Below, piece after piece: positions 1-8,601 of a stretch of 64,000 bases of DNA; the stretch's first letter is position 1, and each line of letters starts with the position of its first letter. The stretch is from Bacteroidota bacterium (lineage in GTDB: Bacteria > Bacteroidota > Ignavibacteria > Ignavibacteriales > Ignavibacteriaceae): the NCBI GenBank assembly GCA_021777835.1, contig JAJYDC010000005.1, forward strand, positions 62,001 through 126,000. The letters run 5' to 3'. A model generated the notes under the pieces. That model was not told where the DNA came from. It made no database searches and was given only the letters and a program-made list of their open reading frames with translations. The position numbers and the translations under genes were made by a program.

Positions 1-381
1 AGTATAAAGGACGAGAATGATAAAATAGATTTATTAAATAAATTTTATCAGAATCAAATAAAACAAGTATACTTAACCGATGGGGGAAATGAAATTAGTG
101 CCTCAAACTTTGATTTCCATTTCAAAGCTACTCCTCCAAGAATTCAGCCTGTTGATCCAACAGGAAGCGGGGATGCTTTTGTTGCAGGTGTAATATACGG
201 GTTAACTCATGATCTAACATTTGAAGATACATTTCAAACAGCTGTATCTCTTGGATCCTTAAATGCAAACCGATTTGAAGTTTGCACTGTTTCACTTGCA
301 GAAGTTGAACGGCAAAAAACTAATGTTATAATTCAACCAATCGGCAAAAGAATGAAAACCTTAGATGTATCGCCTAATTAG
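1..381 (+). CDS. PfkB-family sugar kinase, C-terminal part (partial)
   Basis: This is the 3' end of a gene cut by the window start; frame 1 is open from base 1 to the TAG at 379-381 (126 residues). The segment DPTGSGDAFVAGVIYGL is the PfkB signature 2: the GSGD loop forms the anion hole and its Asp is the catalytic base that activates the substrate hydroxyl for ATP-dependent phosphorylation. Members phosphorylate fructose-1-phosphate, ribose, adenosine or related compounds; the substrate cannot be told without the N-terminal half. The stop lies 17 bases inside the next gene, so the two are probably co-transcribed. Some family members act on non-sugar substrates, so the name is kept general. 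Confidence 0.85.
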   Translation, partial: SIKDENDKIDLLNKFYQNQIKQVYLTDGGNEISASNFDFHFKATPPRIQPVDPTGSGDAFVAGVIYGLTHDLTFEDTFQTAVSLGSLNANRFEVCTVSLAEVERQKTNVIIQPIGKRMKTLDVSPN

Positions 382-2128
382 TTTTTCCCTGCTGTTTCTC
401 ACTACTCTATCCATTACCTATCCTCAAACAGTTGAATCTATTCAAGTAATTGAGAACCATGTATTTTCACAGGATAATATACTGAGCTGGTGTGCTGTAA
501 GTAAAGGGACCAAAGAATTCCCAGGGATGCTTGACTCGATAAAAACTCGTCTTGCGCTGCATTTTGGAGCTGAAGGTTATTTTCATGCAGAGTTTAAGGG
601 ATCAAAAGTAGAATTGTCGCCTGATTCCCAGCAAGTTAAATTGATAATTAAAATAGACGAAGGTGAACCAACCTATGTAAAGAAAATATTCTTTACCGGC
701 TTAGATACTGCTTTAGATAACAATATTATTGGTTCATTCGATTTTCTTAAAAATCGAGTTTATAGCAAATCAGGCCTTGAGAATAATATTTCATCAACGT
801 TAAAATATTTTCAGAACAATGGTTATCCATTTGCTAAAATTGAAATTCCTTCAATATATTTTTATTCTGATACAGCAAAGAAGGATTATTTTGCAGATAT
901 TTATGTTAAAATAGACAAGGAGCGTTATTGTAAGATTGACAAGGTTGAAATTGCCGGAAATAATAAAACTAAAGATTACGTAATTCAAAGAGAATTACGT
1001 TTAAAACCCGGAGAGGCGTATTCTCAGAAAGTTATAGATGATATACCTAATCGCTTAAATCGTCTTGGTTTTTTTGAACCAGTCAGTGCTCCTAAATATT
1101 TTGTAGATTCTAAGAACGAAGGAATCCTTAGAATTGAAATTAAAGAAAAGGAGACAAATAATTTTGACGGCATTATCGGATATATTCCTTCAAATAGTTC
1201 TAATCAAAGCGGATATTTGACCGGGCTTGTTGATGTAAGTTTAAGTAATCTTTTCGGCACAGGTAGAGCTGCAGCAATACACTGGCAGCAGTATAATCGC
1301 TCGTCGCAGGATTTGCAGTTAAAATATCTTGAACCCTGGTTATTTGGATATCCATTTAACTTAAACCTTAGTTTATTCCAAAGGCAGCAAGACAGTACGT
1401 ACGTACAAAGAACTATTGAAGCTTCCTTAGAATATTTAGCAACAGAAGAAGCATCCGCTTCAATTTTCATTTCCACAGATGCTGTAATTCCGACCGATAA
1501 TGGGAACCAGATATTCACGGTATATAATTCAAGCTCAGTAACAACGGGTTTGAATATAAAAGTTGATACCCGTGATGATCCTTATGCCCCAACAAAGGGA
1601 GTCTTATTTTTAAGTTCATATTCTTTAAGCAAGAAGACTATATCCGGACCGGTTCAATTTTTCACACCAGATCTTGCAACTAACATTAATTTACAAAGAC
1701 TGACTATTGACATTGACGGATTTTATGAATTATTTAGCCGCCAAGTTATAGCATTGGGGTTACACGGAAGAGAATTACGCGGGCCTTTCTTTGAGAACAG
1801 TGATTTGTTCAGGCTAGGGGGCGCAAACACGCTTCGCGGTTATAGTGAAAGTCAGTTTCTTGGAAATCGTGTAATGTGGACAAATTTAGAATACCGGTCT
1901 CTGCTTACAAAGCGTTCCTTTGTATTCTTATTTTTAGATACCGGTTATTATTTGCGGAATGCAGATCCTTCAAGAAATATCTTAAAATCTGAGGGGTTTA
2001 ATATTGGCTATGGATTAGGGATGAATATAGAAACCGGGCTGGGTGTCTTGAGTGTAAGCTTTGCACTTGCCAAAGGAGACTCCTTTTCGAACGGTAAAAT
2101 TCATTTTGGAATTGTAAATCAGTTTTAA
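365..2128 (+). CDS. BamA/TamA-family outer membrane protein (POTRA + beta-barrel)
   Basis: A 587-residue Omp85-superfamily protein. Residues 1-21 form a signal peptide. Residues about 25-265 read as POTRA-type modules (for example the segment from KVEIAGNNKTKDYVI to LRIEIKEKE), and about 270-587 as a 16-strand surface-antigen barrel. TLRGY near residue 490 is the conserved loop-6 VRGF/Y motif, and the chain ends in Phe as a barrel signal does. Family members insert or secrete proteins at the outer membrane. It is shorter than true BamA (usually over 750 residues, five POTRAs), so a TamA- or patatin-barrel-like accessory role is more likely than the essential BamA. It overlaps the upstream kinase gene by 17 bases and is followed closely by a UbiA gene. 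Confidence 0.88.
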   Translation: MYRLISFSLLFLTTLSITYPQTVESIQVIENHVFSQDNILSWCAVSKGTKEFPGMLDSIKTRLALHFGAEGYFHAEFKGSKVELSPDSQQVKLIIKIDEGEPTYVKKIFFTGLDTALDNNIIGSFDFLKNRVYSKSGLENNISSTLKYFQNNGYPFAKIEIPSIYFYSDTAKKDYFADIYVKIDKERYCKIDKVEIAGNNKTKDYVIQRELRLKPGEAYSQKVIDDIPNRLNRLGFFEPVSAPKYFVDSKNEGILRIEIKEKETNNFDGIIGYIPSNSSNQSGYLTGLVDVSLSNLFGTGRAAAIHWQQYNRSSQDLQLKYLEPWLFGYPFNLNLSLFQRQQDSTYVQRTIEASLEYLATEEASASIFISTDAVIPTDNGNQIFTVYNSSSVTTGLNIKVDTRDDPYAPTKGVLFLSSYSLSKKTISGPVQFFTPDLATNINLQRLTIDIDGFYELFSRQVIALGLHGRELRGPFFENSDLFRLGGANTLRGYSESQFLGNRVMWTNLEYRSLLTKRSFVFLFLDTGYYLRNADPSRNILKSEGFNIGYGLGMNIETGLGVLSVSFALAKGDSFSNGKIHFGIVNQF

Positions 2129-2139
2129 CCTTATAAATT

Positions 2140-2985
2140 ATGAAACACGTTACAAAAATACAGGCACTTATAAAAATGTGCCGACCATTAAACGCCCTAA
2201 TTACTTTTCTATCAATTGTTATTGCCTCGGTTGTATGCGCCGTTAATGATTTTAGCTATATTAATGTGTTTTTAGCAGCTTCAGCAGGAGCTTTAACGGC
2301 TATAGGGGGAAATACAATAAATGATATATTCGATATCGAAATAGATAAAATAAATATGCCTGATCGCCCCTTAGCCAGGGGGATCTTATCAAAAAAGGAA
2401 GCTATATCGTTTTATATAACGGTAAACATTATTGCTCTTATTCTTTCAATATTTCCGGGTGTTTATTCATTTGTAATAGTGCTTACTGCCGAAGGCATTC
2501 TTTTTTTATATTCTTATATTCTTAAAGGAATAATTTTAGCGGGGAACCTATCGGTGGCTTTTTTAACGGGACTTGCATTTTTATATGGCGGAGTAGTAGT
2601 ATCTAATTGGAAATATTCATTGATACCGGCAGCCTTTGCTTTCTTAATAAACCTAATCAGAGAAATTATTAAAGATATGCAAGATATAGTCGGTGACTCA
2701 AAACAGGGGGTAATTACTTTTCCACAGAAGTACGGTTTAAAATCTTCAAAGAGAATTATAGCCTTGTTATCAATACTGCTAGTCTCAGCAACGATTATAT
2801 CGTTCTTTCTTAAGGTATATAATTTACAATTCTTTATTATTGTTATGGCGTTTGTGAATCCTATGCTTATTTATTCCCTTAAATTGTTAATTGAAGATGA
2901 TTCACAAAAGAATTTGAAGAAAATAAGCTCTATATACAAACTAAGCATGGTCTTAGGATTAATTGCAATTTACTTTGGAAAATGA
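2140..2985 (+). CDS. UbiA-family prenyltransferase
   Basis: A 281-residue integral membrane protein with about eight or nine hydrophobic segments. It has both Asp-rich motifs that bind Mg-prenyl diphosphate: NDxxDxxxD at 61-69 (NDIFDIEID) and DxxDxxxD at 179-186 (DMQDIVGD). The start MCRPLNALITFLSI resembles the archaeal-type geranylgeranylglyceryl-phosphate geranylgeranyltransferase branch that is common in Bacteroidota, so transfer of a prenyl chain to a polar or quinone precursor is expected; the precise acceptor is inferred, not shown. It begins 11 bases after the barrel gene, and its stop overlaps the start of rnhB as ATGA, so translational coupling with rnhB is likely. Confidence 0.88.
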   Translation: MKHVTKIQALIKMCRPLNALITFLSIVIASVVCAVNDFSYINVFLAASAGALTAIGGNTINDIFDIEIDKINMPDRPLARGILSKKEAISFYITVNIIALILSIFPGVYSFVIVLTAEGILFLYSYILKGIILAGNLSVAFLTGLAFLYGGVVVSNWKYSLIPAAFAFLINLIREIIKDMQDIVGDSKQGVITFPQKYGLKSSKRIIALLSILLVSATIISFFLKVYNLQFFIIVMAFVNPMLIYSLKLLIEDDSQKNLKKISSIYKLSMVLGLIAIYFGK

Positions 2986-3587
2986 AAAACTTCGACAACT
3001 CATTTTTAACAGATAATATAAGACTAATTGCCGGTGTTGATGAAGTCGGAAGGGGACCACTTGCCGGTCCGGTAGTAAGTGCCTCTGTAATTTTTTCGCC
3101 CGATGATTATATTGAAGGAGTAAATGACTCAAAGCAACTTTCAGAGAGAGAAAGGGAGCAGTTACTTCCCCAAATAATGGATAAGGCAATTTCCTATTCG
3201 GTTGCTGCTGTTTCACATACTAAGATAGATCAGATAAACATATTACAAGCTTCTTTGCTATCCATGAAGATTGCTGTAAACAGGCTACAGATTCAGCCGC
3301 ATTTAATACTCATAGACGGGAATAAGTCCTTTCAATGCTCAGTAAAAACTATCCCAATTGTCAAAGGAGATTCGAAATCCTTTGCAATTGCTGCCGCCTC
3401 GATAATTGCCAAGGTTGCCCGCGATAGGTTAATGAAAAGGCTTGACAGGCATTTTCCTAATTATCTTTGGGGGAAAAACAAGGGCTACGCTACGAAGGAG
3501 CATATTGAAGCAATTAGGATATATGGAGCTTCGTCGCTTCACAGGAGGACTTTTTTGAAAAACATAGCCTTGTTAGAAAAAGCATAA
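2982..3587 (+). CDS. rnhB: Ribonuclease HII
   Basis: A 201-residue enzyme that cuts the RNA strand of RNA-DNA hybrids and starts removal of single ribonucleotides misincorporated in DNA. The family signature GVDEVGRGPLAGPVV is at residues 18-32, with the acidic quartet D20, E21, D112 (LIDGNK) and D130 (KGDSKS). Length matches the family (about 200). The ATG overlaps the UbiA stop by four bases. The following gene is yraN, a frequent neighbour of rnhB in bacteria, which supports the call. Confidence 0.97.
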   Translation: MKNFDNSFLTDNIRLIAGVDEVGRGPLAGPVVSASVIFSPDDYIEGVNDSKQLSEREREQLLPQIMDKAISYSVAAVSHTKIDQINILQASLLSMKIAVNRLQIQPHLILIDGNKSFQCSVKTIPIVKGDSKSFAIAAASIIAKVARDRLMKRLDRHFPNYLWGKNKGYATKEHIEAIRIYGASSLHRRTFLKNIALLEKA

Positions 3588-3629
3588 GTTCATGTCAGGG
3601 AGCATTAATTCTTATTAAAAGGTGGGAAT

Positions 3630-3995
3630 TTGGGAAAAACATCGAAAGAAGTCGGAGATGAAGGGGAGCAAATAGCCTTTGACTTCCTAATAGCGGAGGG
3701 GTACAAAGTTTTGGAGAAAAACTACAGGTACGGTAAAGGTGAAATTGATATAATAGTAAGTGATCCCAAAGATGGGTTCCTTGTTTTTGTTGAAGTTAAA
3801 TCACGTCAGAACCTGGAATATGGGGAGCCAGAATATGCGATTACAAAGAATAAGATAAAACAGCTAAAGAAGATAGCCAAGCTATATTTATATGAGAAAA
3901 AATTAGAAGAAGTCGAATGCCGGTTTGATGTTATAGCTATACTCTTTATGCCAGACTTAACACCTCAAATTTCACATATCGAAAATGCTTTCTAA
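3630..3995 (+). CDS. YraN/UPF0102-family putative endonuclease
   Basis: A 121-residue protein with the YraN layout: GEQIA near residues 12-16, GEIDII at 37-42 and FVEVKSR at 53-59, which together form an E..D..ExK PD-(D/E)XK-type nuclease core (D40, E55, K57). The biochemical role of the family is poorly defined; it is thought to act on branched or recombination DNA. The best start is TTG at 3630, four bases after a GGTGG ribosome-binding site at 3621-3625; no in-frame ATG lies before the conserved region. The neighbour upstream is rnhB. Confidence 0.9.
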   Translation: MGKTSKEVGDEGEQIAFDFLIAEGYKVLEKNYRYGKGEIDIIVSDPKDGFLVFVEVKSRQNLEYGEPEYAITKNKIKQLKKIAKLYLYEKKLEEVECRFDVIAILFMPDLTPQISHIENAF

Positions 3996-4291
3996 AGGTG
4001 TCTTTGATTTTATACCAGTAGTTTAGTCTGCTTAGAAGAATATATAACCCTGAATAAGTTCACCTTCCAAAAAGTAAGGCAAACTGACATACTTTGCCTT
4101 CCTATATTTAGGGCTCCTTCTCCCTTATACTTCCACAATAGGTAGGAAACCAACCAAAACACTAAATAAGTCGAATAATTGGCAATCCTAGGTGAAGGTA
4201 GTTTTAGAACCATTTGATATTGAATTTCCATGACCTCAAGACTAACTTTGAAACGTAAAAAGTATGTTAAACTAAAAATAAGAGGTACTTA

Positions 4292-4786
4292 TTGAGGTCA
4301 TTATTAAGAGTGTTAATCATAATGGTGATGGTTTCGCTGGTTGGATTTACAATCGTAGCCAATGAAACTTCAAAATCGCCTTTTCCGGTTAATAAAACCG
4401 AGAACCTAACGGTTAACAATGACGAAAGTACAGTAAACTCCTCGATAGTGAATTATATTAACAAAGGCACAATGTTAGCGTCCTGGTATGGACCCCGTTT
4501 TCATGGAAAGCAAACAGCAAACGGAGAGATATACAATCAAATGGCATTTACGGCGGCCAGCAAGAGTCTCCGGTTTGGTACCCTTTTGAAGGTTATCAAC
4601 CCAAAGAATAACAAATCAGTCATCGTAAGGGTCAACGATAGAGGACCTTATATACCCGGAAGGCAGCTTGATCTTTCAAAAGCAGCTGCAGTATCATTAG
4701 GCATGATAAATAGAGGCGTTGTTAGAGTAAAAGTGGAACAATTAAGCCTAAAGGGAGTTAATTTTCCGGTTATTAACCTAAATTAG
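4292..4786 (+). CDS. RlpA-like septal ring lytic transglycosylase (double-psi beta-barrel)
   Basis: 164 residues. An N-terminal hydrophobic export signal (3-24) is followed by a linker and a double-psi beta-barrel at about 58-155. Motifs seen: ASWYGPRFHGKQTANGE (63-79), FGTLLKV, VRVNDRGPY (112-120) and LDLSKAAA. RlpA enzymes cut naked glycan strands of peptidoglycan and help daughter-cell separation; the DRGP and upstream Glu are the usual catalytic region. There is no SPOR domain, unlike RlpA of gamma-proteobacteria, so septal targeting by denuded glycan is not predicted. The start is TTG at 4292 with AGAGGT at 4281-4286. A strong terminator follows at 4811-4830. Confidence 0.85.
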   Translation: MRSLLRVLIIMVMVSLVGFTIVANETSKSPFPVNKTENLTVNNDESTVNSSIVNYINKGTMLASWYGPRFHGKQTANGEIYNQMAFTAASKSLRFGTLLKVINPKNNKSVIVRVNDRGPYIPGRQLDLSKAAAVSLGMINRGVVRVKVEQLSLKGVNFPVINLN

Positions 4787-4810
4787 TATAAATTACTATC
4801 AAACCATAAA

Positions 4811-4835
4811 AGCCCGGTATTAGCCGGGCTTTTTT
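4811..4835 (+). terminator. Rho-independent terminator after rlpA-like gene
   Basis: AGCCCGG-TATTAG-CCGGGCT forms a perfect 7-bp GC-rich stem with a 6-base loop (4811-4830), followed directly by five T, then GTTTT. It ends the transcript of the RlpA-like gene 25 bases after its stop. Confidence 0.93.
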
Positions 4836-4902
4836 GTTTTATACAAGTCATGCTAATATTTACAAATAAATACTTAAATTTGGATCAAAAACTAGTGAGA
4901 AT

Positions 4903-5454
4903 ATGAAACTTAACTTAGGCTGCGGCAAAGATATTAAAGAAGGGTATGTTAACCTTGACATTGTCGACTACGGCGGAAATAAGATCCATGACATTAATTC
5001 ATTTCCTTACCCCTTTGAGGACAATACATTTGATGAGGTTTTTGCGTCGCATGTTCTTGAACATTTAGAAAGCTTCCACAAGACAGTAACTGAGCTGTAC
5101 AGGATTATAAAGCCAAACGGACTTTTGATAGTTTACGTTCCATTTTTCCTTAACACCAAGTATTTTGGCGAACCCGACCATAAAATCCCATTTTCTATAC
5201 GCTCATTCGATAATTACGAGTATATAGGCAACCGGAAACTTAAATTCTATGAGCAATGGAAGCTTAATCACCGAACAAATTATGAAGGGAAAGCACAGTT
5301 TGAAGTTCTTGAGAAGAAGTTTATAACATCTCACTTTGTTCCATTAAAATGGATGGACCATATTCTGAATATAGAGCCCGTCATATACGAAAGATTCTTT
5401 GCCGGAATATTTTCGCCTGAAGAGGTTTATTTTAAGCTTAGAGTCGTAAAGTAA
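4903..5454 (+). CDS. Class I SAM-dependent methyltransferase
   Basis: A 183-residue single-domain enzyme. LNLGCGKD (3-10) is the SAM-binding motif I, VNLDI carries the acidic ribose-contact residue, FDEVFASHVLEHL is the motif IV region and LKPNG-like IIKPNGLLIVYVPFF is the post-IV strand, as in the Methyltransf_11 fold. The acceptor cannot be told; close relatives are often found in surface polysaccharide loci. It is a lone transcription unit after a terminator, with a TAAATTTG element at 4875-4882 that resembles a Bacteroidota -7 box but lacks a well-placed upstream TTTG. Confidence 0.85.
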   Translation: MKLNLGCGKDIKEGYVNLDIVDYGGNKIHDINSFPYPFEDNTFDEVFASHVLEHLESFHKTVTELYRIIKPNGLLIVYVPFFLNTKYFGEPDHKIPFSIRSFDNYEYIGNRKLKFYEQWKLNHRTNYEGKAQFEVLEKKFITSHFVPLKWMDHILNIEPVIYERFFAGIFSPEEVYFKLRVVK

Positions 5455-5491
5455 AATAACTAACTTCTAAAAGATAAGGCAGCTCCTATAT

Positions 5492-5854
5492 CTATTTCTT
5501 CCAGCCTTCCAGGATAAGCAAAAACCATCCTACTAAAAAGCTTACACCGCCAAATGGTGTAATGATTGCAAACCATGTAATCTGCGTTACAGCATATAGA
5601 TACAGTGAGAAAGAAAAAAGTATTATACCAATTAAGAAAAACAACGCGCTCTTAATAAATTTTGTATTTCCGCTTACAGCTATCGCAAGAATTGCTACTG
5701 CATGTATTAAGTGGTACATAACCCCGGTTTTATATATTTCCATATTCTCCGGGGACAAGGTATCTTTTAAGCCATGAGCGCCAAATGCTCCAATTGCGAC
5801 TCCAGTAAAACCAGCTATACCGGAAACTACAATCCATAACTTTGTGCTTTTCAT
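5492..5854 (-). CDS. DUF423 (YgdD-like) small membrane protein
   Basis: 120 residues with four predicted transmembrane helices and the family signature GAFGAHGLKD near residues 22-31, plus HAVAILAIA and PFGGVSFLVGW. The function of DUF423 proteins is not established. A longer in-frame reading begins at 5956, but the ATG at 5854 is preferred: it has an AGAGG site seven bases upstream, matches the family N-terminus, and avoids running into uvrB, which starts divergently at 5948. Confidence 0.88.
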   Translation of the reverse strand: MKSTKLWIVVSGIAGFTGVAIGAFGAHGLKDTLSPENMEIYKTGVMYHLIHAVAILAIAVSGNTKFIKSALFFLIGIILFSFSLYLYAVTQITWFAIITPFGGVSFLVGWFLLILEGWKK

Positions 5855-5947
5855 CTTTGCCTCTAGGAAGATTGCAAGTAAATAAATACATTTAATCACA
5901 CACTTGAAATTAGTAAATTTATACAAAAGAAATTTGTTCAGGAATAA

Positions 5948-7966
5948 ATGAAGCAATTTGATTTACACTCAAACTACAAACCATCCGGTGATCAGCCGAA
6001 TGCAATAAAAGAACTTACCGATGGAATTATAAGCAACGAAAAATTCCAGACACTTCTTGGCGTAACAGGAAGCGGTAAGACCTTCACGATATCTAACGTA
6101 ATTCAAAATGTTAATAAGCCGACATTGATAATTTCCCATAACAAAACTCTTGCTGCCCAGCTTTATTCCGAATTTAGAAACTTCTTCCCTAACAATGCAG
6201 TTGAATTTTTTATTAGCTATTATGATTATTATCAGCCGGAAGCTTACGTTGTTTCAAGAGACCTTTTTATAGAGAAAGATTTTGCGGTAAACGAAGAAAT
6301 TGACAGGTTAAGGTTGAAAGCTACAACAGCGCTTATCGAAGGCAGAAGAGACGTTATCGTAGTTGCCAGCGTTAGTTGTATATACGGAATAGGTGCTCCA
6401 CAAGAATTTGCAAAACAGATAATATTCTTAAGAAAGGGTGAAAAAGTATCACGGAAGAAGCTTCTTCGAGATTTAATAGACATTCACTACGTACGAAATG
6501 ATATTGACTTCACACGAGGAACATTTCGTGCACGCGGCGACGTTATAGAAATCATTCCTGCGTACCAGTATGAAGAGGCAATTAGGATAGAATTTTGGGA
6601 CGACGATATTGAAAGGCTTTCAGTAATAGATGCAGTTACGGGTGAGGTGATAAGAGAAACGGATACAGTACCGGTTTATCCTGCAAAATATTTTGTCTCG
6701 AACCGTGAGCAAATTCAAAAAGCAATTTATGGTATTGAGCAAGAACTTGACGAGAGACTTAAATACTTCTGGAAAGAAGAAAAATACGTTGAGGCTCAGC
6801 GAATTGAACAACGTACAAAGTTTGACATAGAGATGATGAAAGAAATCGGCTACTGCGGCGGAATTGAAAATTACTCACGTCATATGGATGGGCGGGAACC
6901 CGGATCACGACCATATAATCTATTTGACTATTTCCCGAAAGATTTCCTTTTAGTAATTGATGAATCGCATGTTACAATGCCTCAACTACATGCAATGTAT
7001 AATGGAGATAGAGCACGGAAGGAAAATCTAGTTGAATACGGATTCCGGCTCCCTTCAGCTTTAGACAATCGACCGATGAAGTTTGAAGAATTTGAAGGCA
7101 TGCTAAACCAGGTAATATTTGTCAGCGCCACCCCATCCGATTTTGAACTTGAAAAAAGCGGGGGAGTAATCGTCGAACAAATAATACGTCCAACCGGTTT
7201 ACTTGACCCGGAAATTGAAGTCAGACCCATAAAAGGACAAATCGATGACCTAATAGGAGAAATTAGGAAAAGAGTTGTGCTAAGGGAAAGGATACTTGTT
7301 ACTACACTTACGAAAAAGATGGCGGAGGATCTATCTGATTACCTTGATAAAATAGGAATAAAAGTAAGATATATTCACAGTGATATAGATTCGCTTGAGC
7401 GTGTAGAAATCTTAAGGGATTTACGTCTTGGTGAGTTTGATGTATTGGTAGGAGTTAACCTTTTAAGAGAAGGACTTGATCTTCCGGAAGTTTCTTTAGT
7501 TGCTATTATAGATGCAGACAAAGAAGGGTTTTTAAGGAGTGCAAGATCGTTAATGCAAACTGCGGGTAGAACTGCTCGTAATGTTAACGGCAGGGTAATT
7601 ATGTATGCGGATAATATGACAGACTCAATGAAAAAGACAATCGATGAGACAGAAAGAAGGAGAAAGATTCAGACACAATATAATATTGATAACAATATAA
7701 ATCCGCAGACGATATTTAAAAGTATGGAAGAAATCATGTCTTCTACATCGATTGCAGATGTCCGAAAGAAAGAAGAGAAACAGGATTTTTCATTTGCAAA
7801 AGTCTCCGAGCCAATATTAAAGTACATGGACACGGACCAGAAAAAAGACTTGATAGAGCAACTGACATTTGAGATGCACCAGGCTGCAAAGGACTTAGAA
7901 TTTGAAAAAGCTGCTTCCTTAAGAGATGAAGTTAACCGGCTACAAAAAATGGTTAGCGGGAAATAA
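5948..7966 (+). CDS. uvrB: UvrABC excinuclease subunit B
   Basis: A 672-residue nucleotide-excision repair helicase that verifies damage and loads UvrC. Walker A GVTGSGKT is at 38-45, the beta-hairpin region [11 protein letters not shown] at about 92-102, [10 protein letters not shown] is the Walker B/DEAH equivalent, RRSLMQ-like [13 protein letters not shown] is helicase motif VI, and the C-terminal UVR domain ([18 protein letters not shown]) contacts UvrC. Length and all motifs match the family. AGGA lies just upstream of the ATG. It is divergently arranged from the DUF423 gene with about 90 bases between the starts. Confidence 0.98.
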   Translation: MKQFDLHSNYKPSGDQPNAIKELTDGIISNEKFQTLLGVTGSGKTFTISNVIQNVNKPTLIISHNKTLAAQLYSEFRNFFPNNAVEFFISYYDYYQPEAYVVSRDLFIEKDFAVNEEIDRLRLKATTALIEGRRDVIVVASVSCIYGIGAPQEFAKQIIFLRKGEKVSRKKLLRDLIDIHYVRNDIDFTRGTFRARGDVIEIIPAYQYEEAIRIEFWDDDIERLSVIDAVTGEVIRETDTVPVYPAKYFVSNREQIQKAIYGIEQELDERLKYFWKEEKYVEAQRIEQRTKFDIEMMKEIGYCGGIENYSRHMDGREPGSRPYNLFDYFPKDFLLVIDESHVTMPQLHAMYNGDRARKENLVEYGFRLPSALDNRPMKFEEFEGMLNQVIFVSATPSDFELEKSGGVIVEQIIRPTGLLDPEIEVRPIKGQIDDLIGEIRKRVVLRERILVTTLTKKMAEDLSDYLDKIGIKVRYIHSDIDSLERVEILRDLRLGEFDVLVGVNLLREGLDLPEVSLVAIIDADKEGFLRSARSLMQTAGRTARNVNGRVIMYADNMTDSMKKTIDETERRRKIQTQYNIDNNINPQTIFKSMEEIMSSTSIADVRKKEEKQDFSFAKVSEPILKYMDTDQKKDLIEQLTFEMHQAAKDLEFEKAASLRDEVNRLQKMVSGK

Positions 7967-8025
7967 TAACAAACAACCATTCTTTATGAGCCTACATTAA
8001 TGTCGACTGTAGGTGACTAGCTTAC

Positions 8026-8202
8026 CTATCTTCTTGGAGTCTCTTCCTTTTTCTGAAATTTAAGACATTCTTTGCCTGATGTAGCGAATACTTCTACAGA
8101 CGGCATTTGTTTTGTCTTCATTCCGAAGATTCTACACCCATAAGGATTTTTCGGATCCCACGTAATAAAAAAATGCTTACACTTTCTACAATCTATTGCC
8201 AT
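8026..8202 (-). CDS. Small conserved four-cysteine protein (putative zinc-binding)
   Basis: 58 residues starting MAIDCRKCKHF. It has CxxC at 5-8, C23 in PYGCR and C46 in SGKECLKF, plus H10, a spacing consistent with one structural zinc site. The pattern CRxCxHFxxTWDxxxPYGCxxxG...SGxxC recurs in small uncharacterised proteins of many bacteria as far as I recall; no function is known to me. A longer in-frame reading exists upstream to 8346 but is hydrophobic junk, so the ATG at 8202 is chosen. It is convergent with uvrB, 59 bases away. Confidence 0.7.
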   Translation of the reverse strand: MAIDCRKCKHFFITWDPKNPYGCRIFGMKTKQMPSVEVFATSGKECLKFQKKEETPRR

Positions 8203-8601
8203 ATAAATGAAAGATAATAAATATTTAGGAATTATTACACTGAGAGGGATGGAGCATGGAATATGGAATAGGGAAAAGCAGTTCAAATATCTTGACATAA
8301 AAAGCTTATCGGCAATCAGGTAAATGTTTAAATGGCAATACTGCAAAGATGCGGGCTAGATTTGCATTTACTTTGCATCAAATATTATTTGAAATAGGCG
8401 TTCCATAATCCAAGAAGTTGTCTTGTTGTAATGAAAATGAGGATTTAAATAGCTATAGAAGTAGTAACAAAATGAGTTCTTATCATTTTGTTACTTTTGC
8501 ATTCTATTGGAATTGAAAATATTTTGATAAGCAATTCGATTTAAGGATAATATCAAGTATAATTTGGAGTATAGTCGGGATACTAAATATAAATCAACCT
8601 T
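8203..8601. other. Intergenic region with a 13-bp inverted repeat
   Basis: About 400 AT-rich bases without a convincing gene. The only structure seen is a perfect 13-bp inverted repeat, AGTAACAAAATGA at 8463-8475 and its complement at 8483-8495, with a 7-base spacer. It lies downstream of the radical SAM gene (minus strand) and could be a weak terminator or an operator. Confidence 0.6.
8463..8495. repeat. Perfect 13-bp inverted repeat (7-base loop)
   Basis: AGTAACAAAATGA, spacer GTTCTTA, then the exact reverse complement. TTTT follows within two bases on the plus strand; the minus side is not T-rich. AT-rich stem, so termination is doubtful. Confidence 0.7.

Noticed and set aside
4010-4231. 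Minus-strand 73-codon frame between yraN and the RlpA-like gene
   Set aside because: No ribosome-binding site, no protein-like pattern, and no resemblance to any family; the roughly 300-base gap shows nothing else.
5855-5956. Longer N-terminus of the DUF423 protein
   Set aside because: It would overlap uvrB, lacks the family pattern, and a better ribosome-binding site stands before the ATG at 5854.
8203-8346. Longer N-terminus of the four-Cys protein
   Set aside because: The extra 48 residues are random hydrophobic sequence; the conserved part starts at MAIDCRKC.
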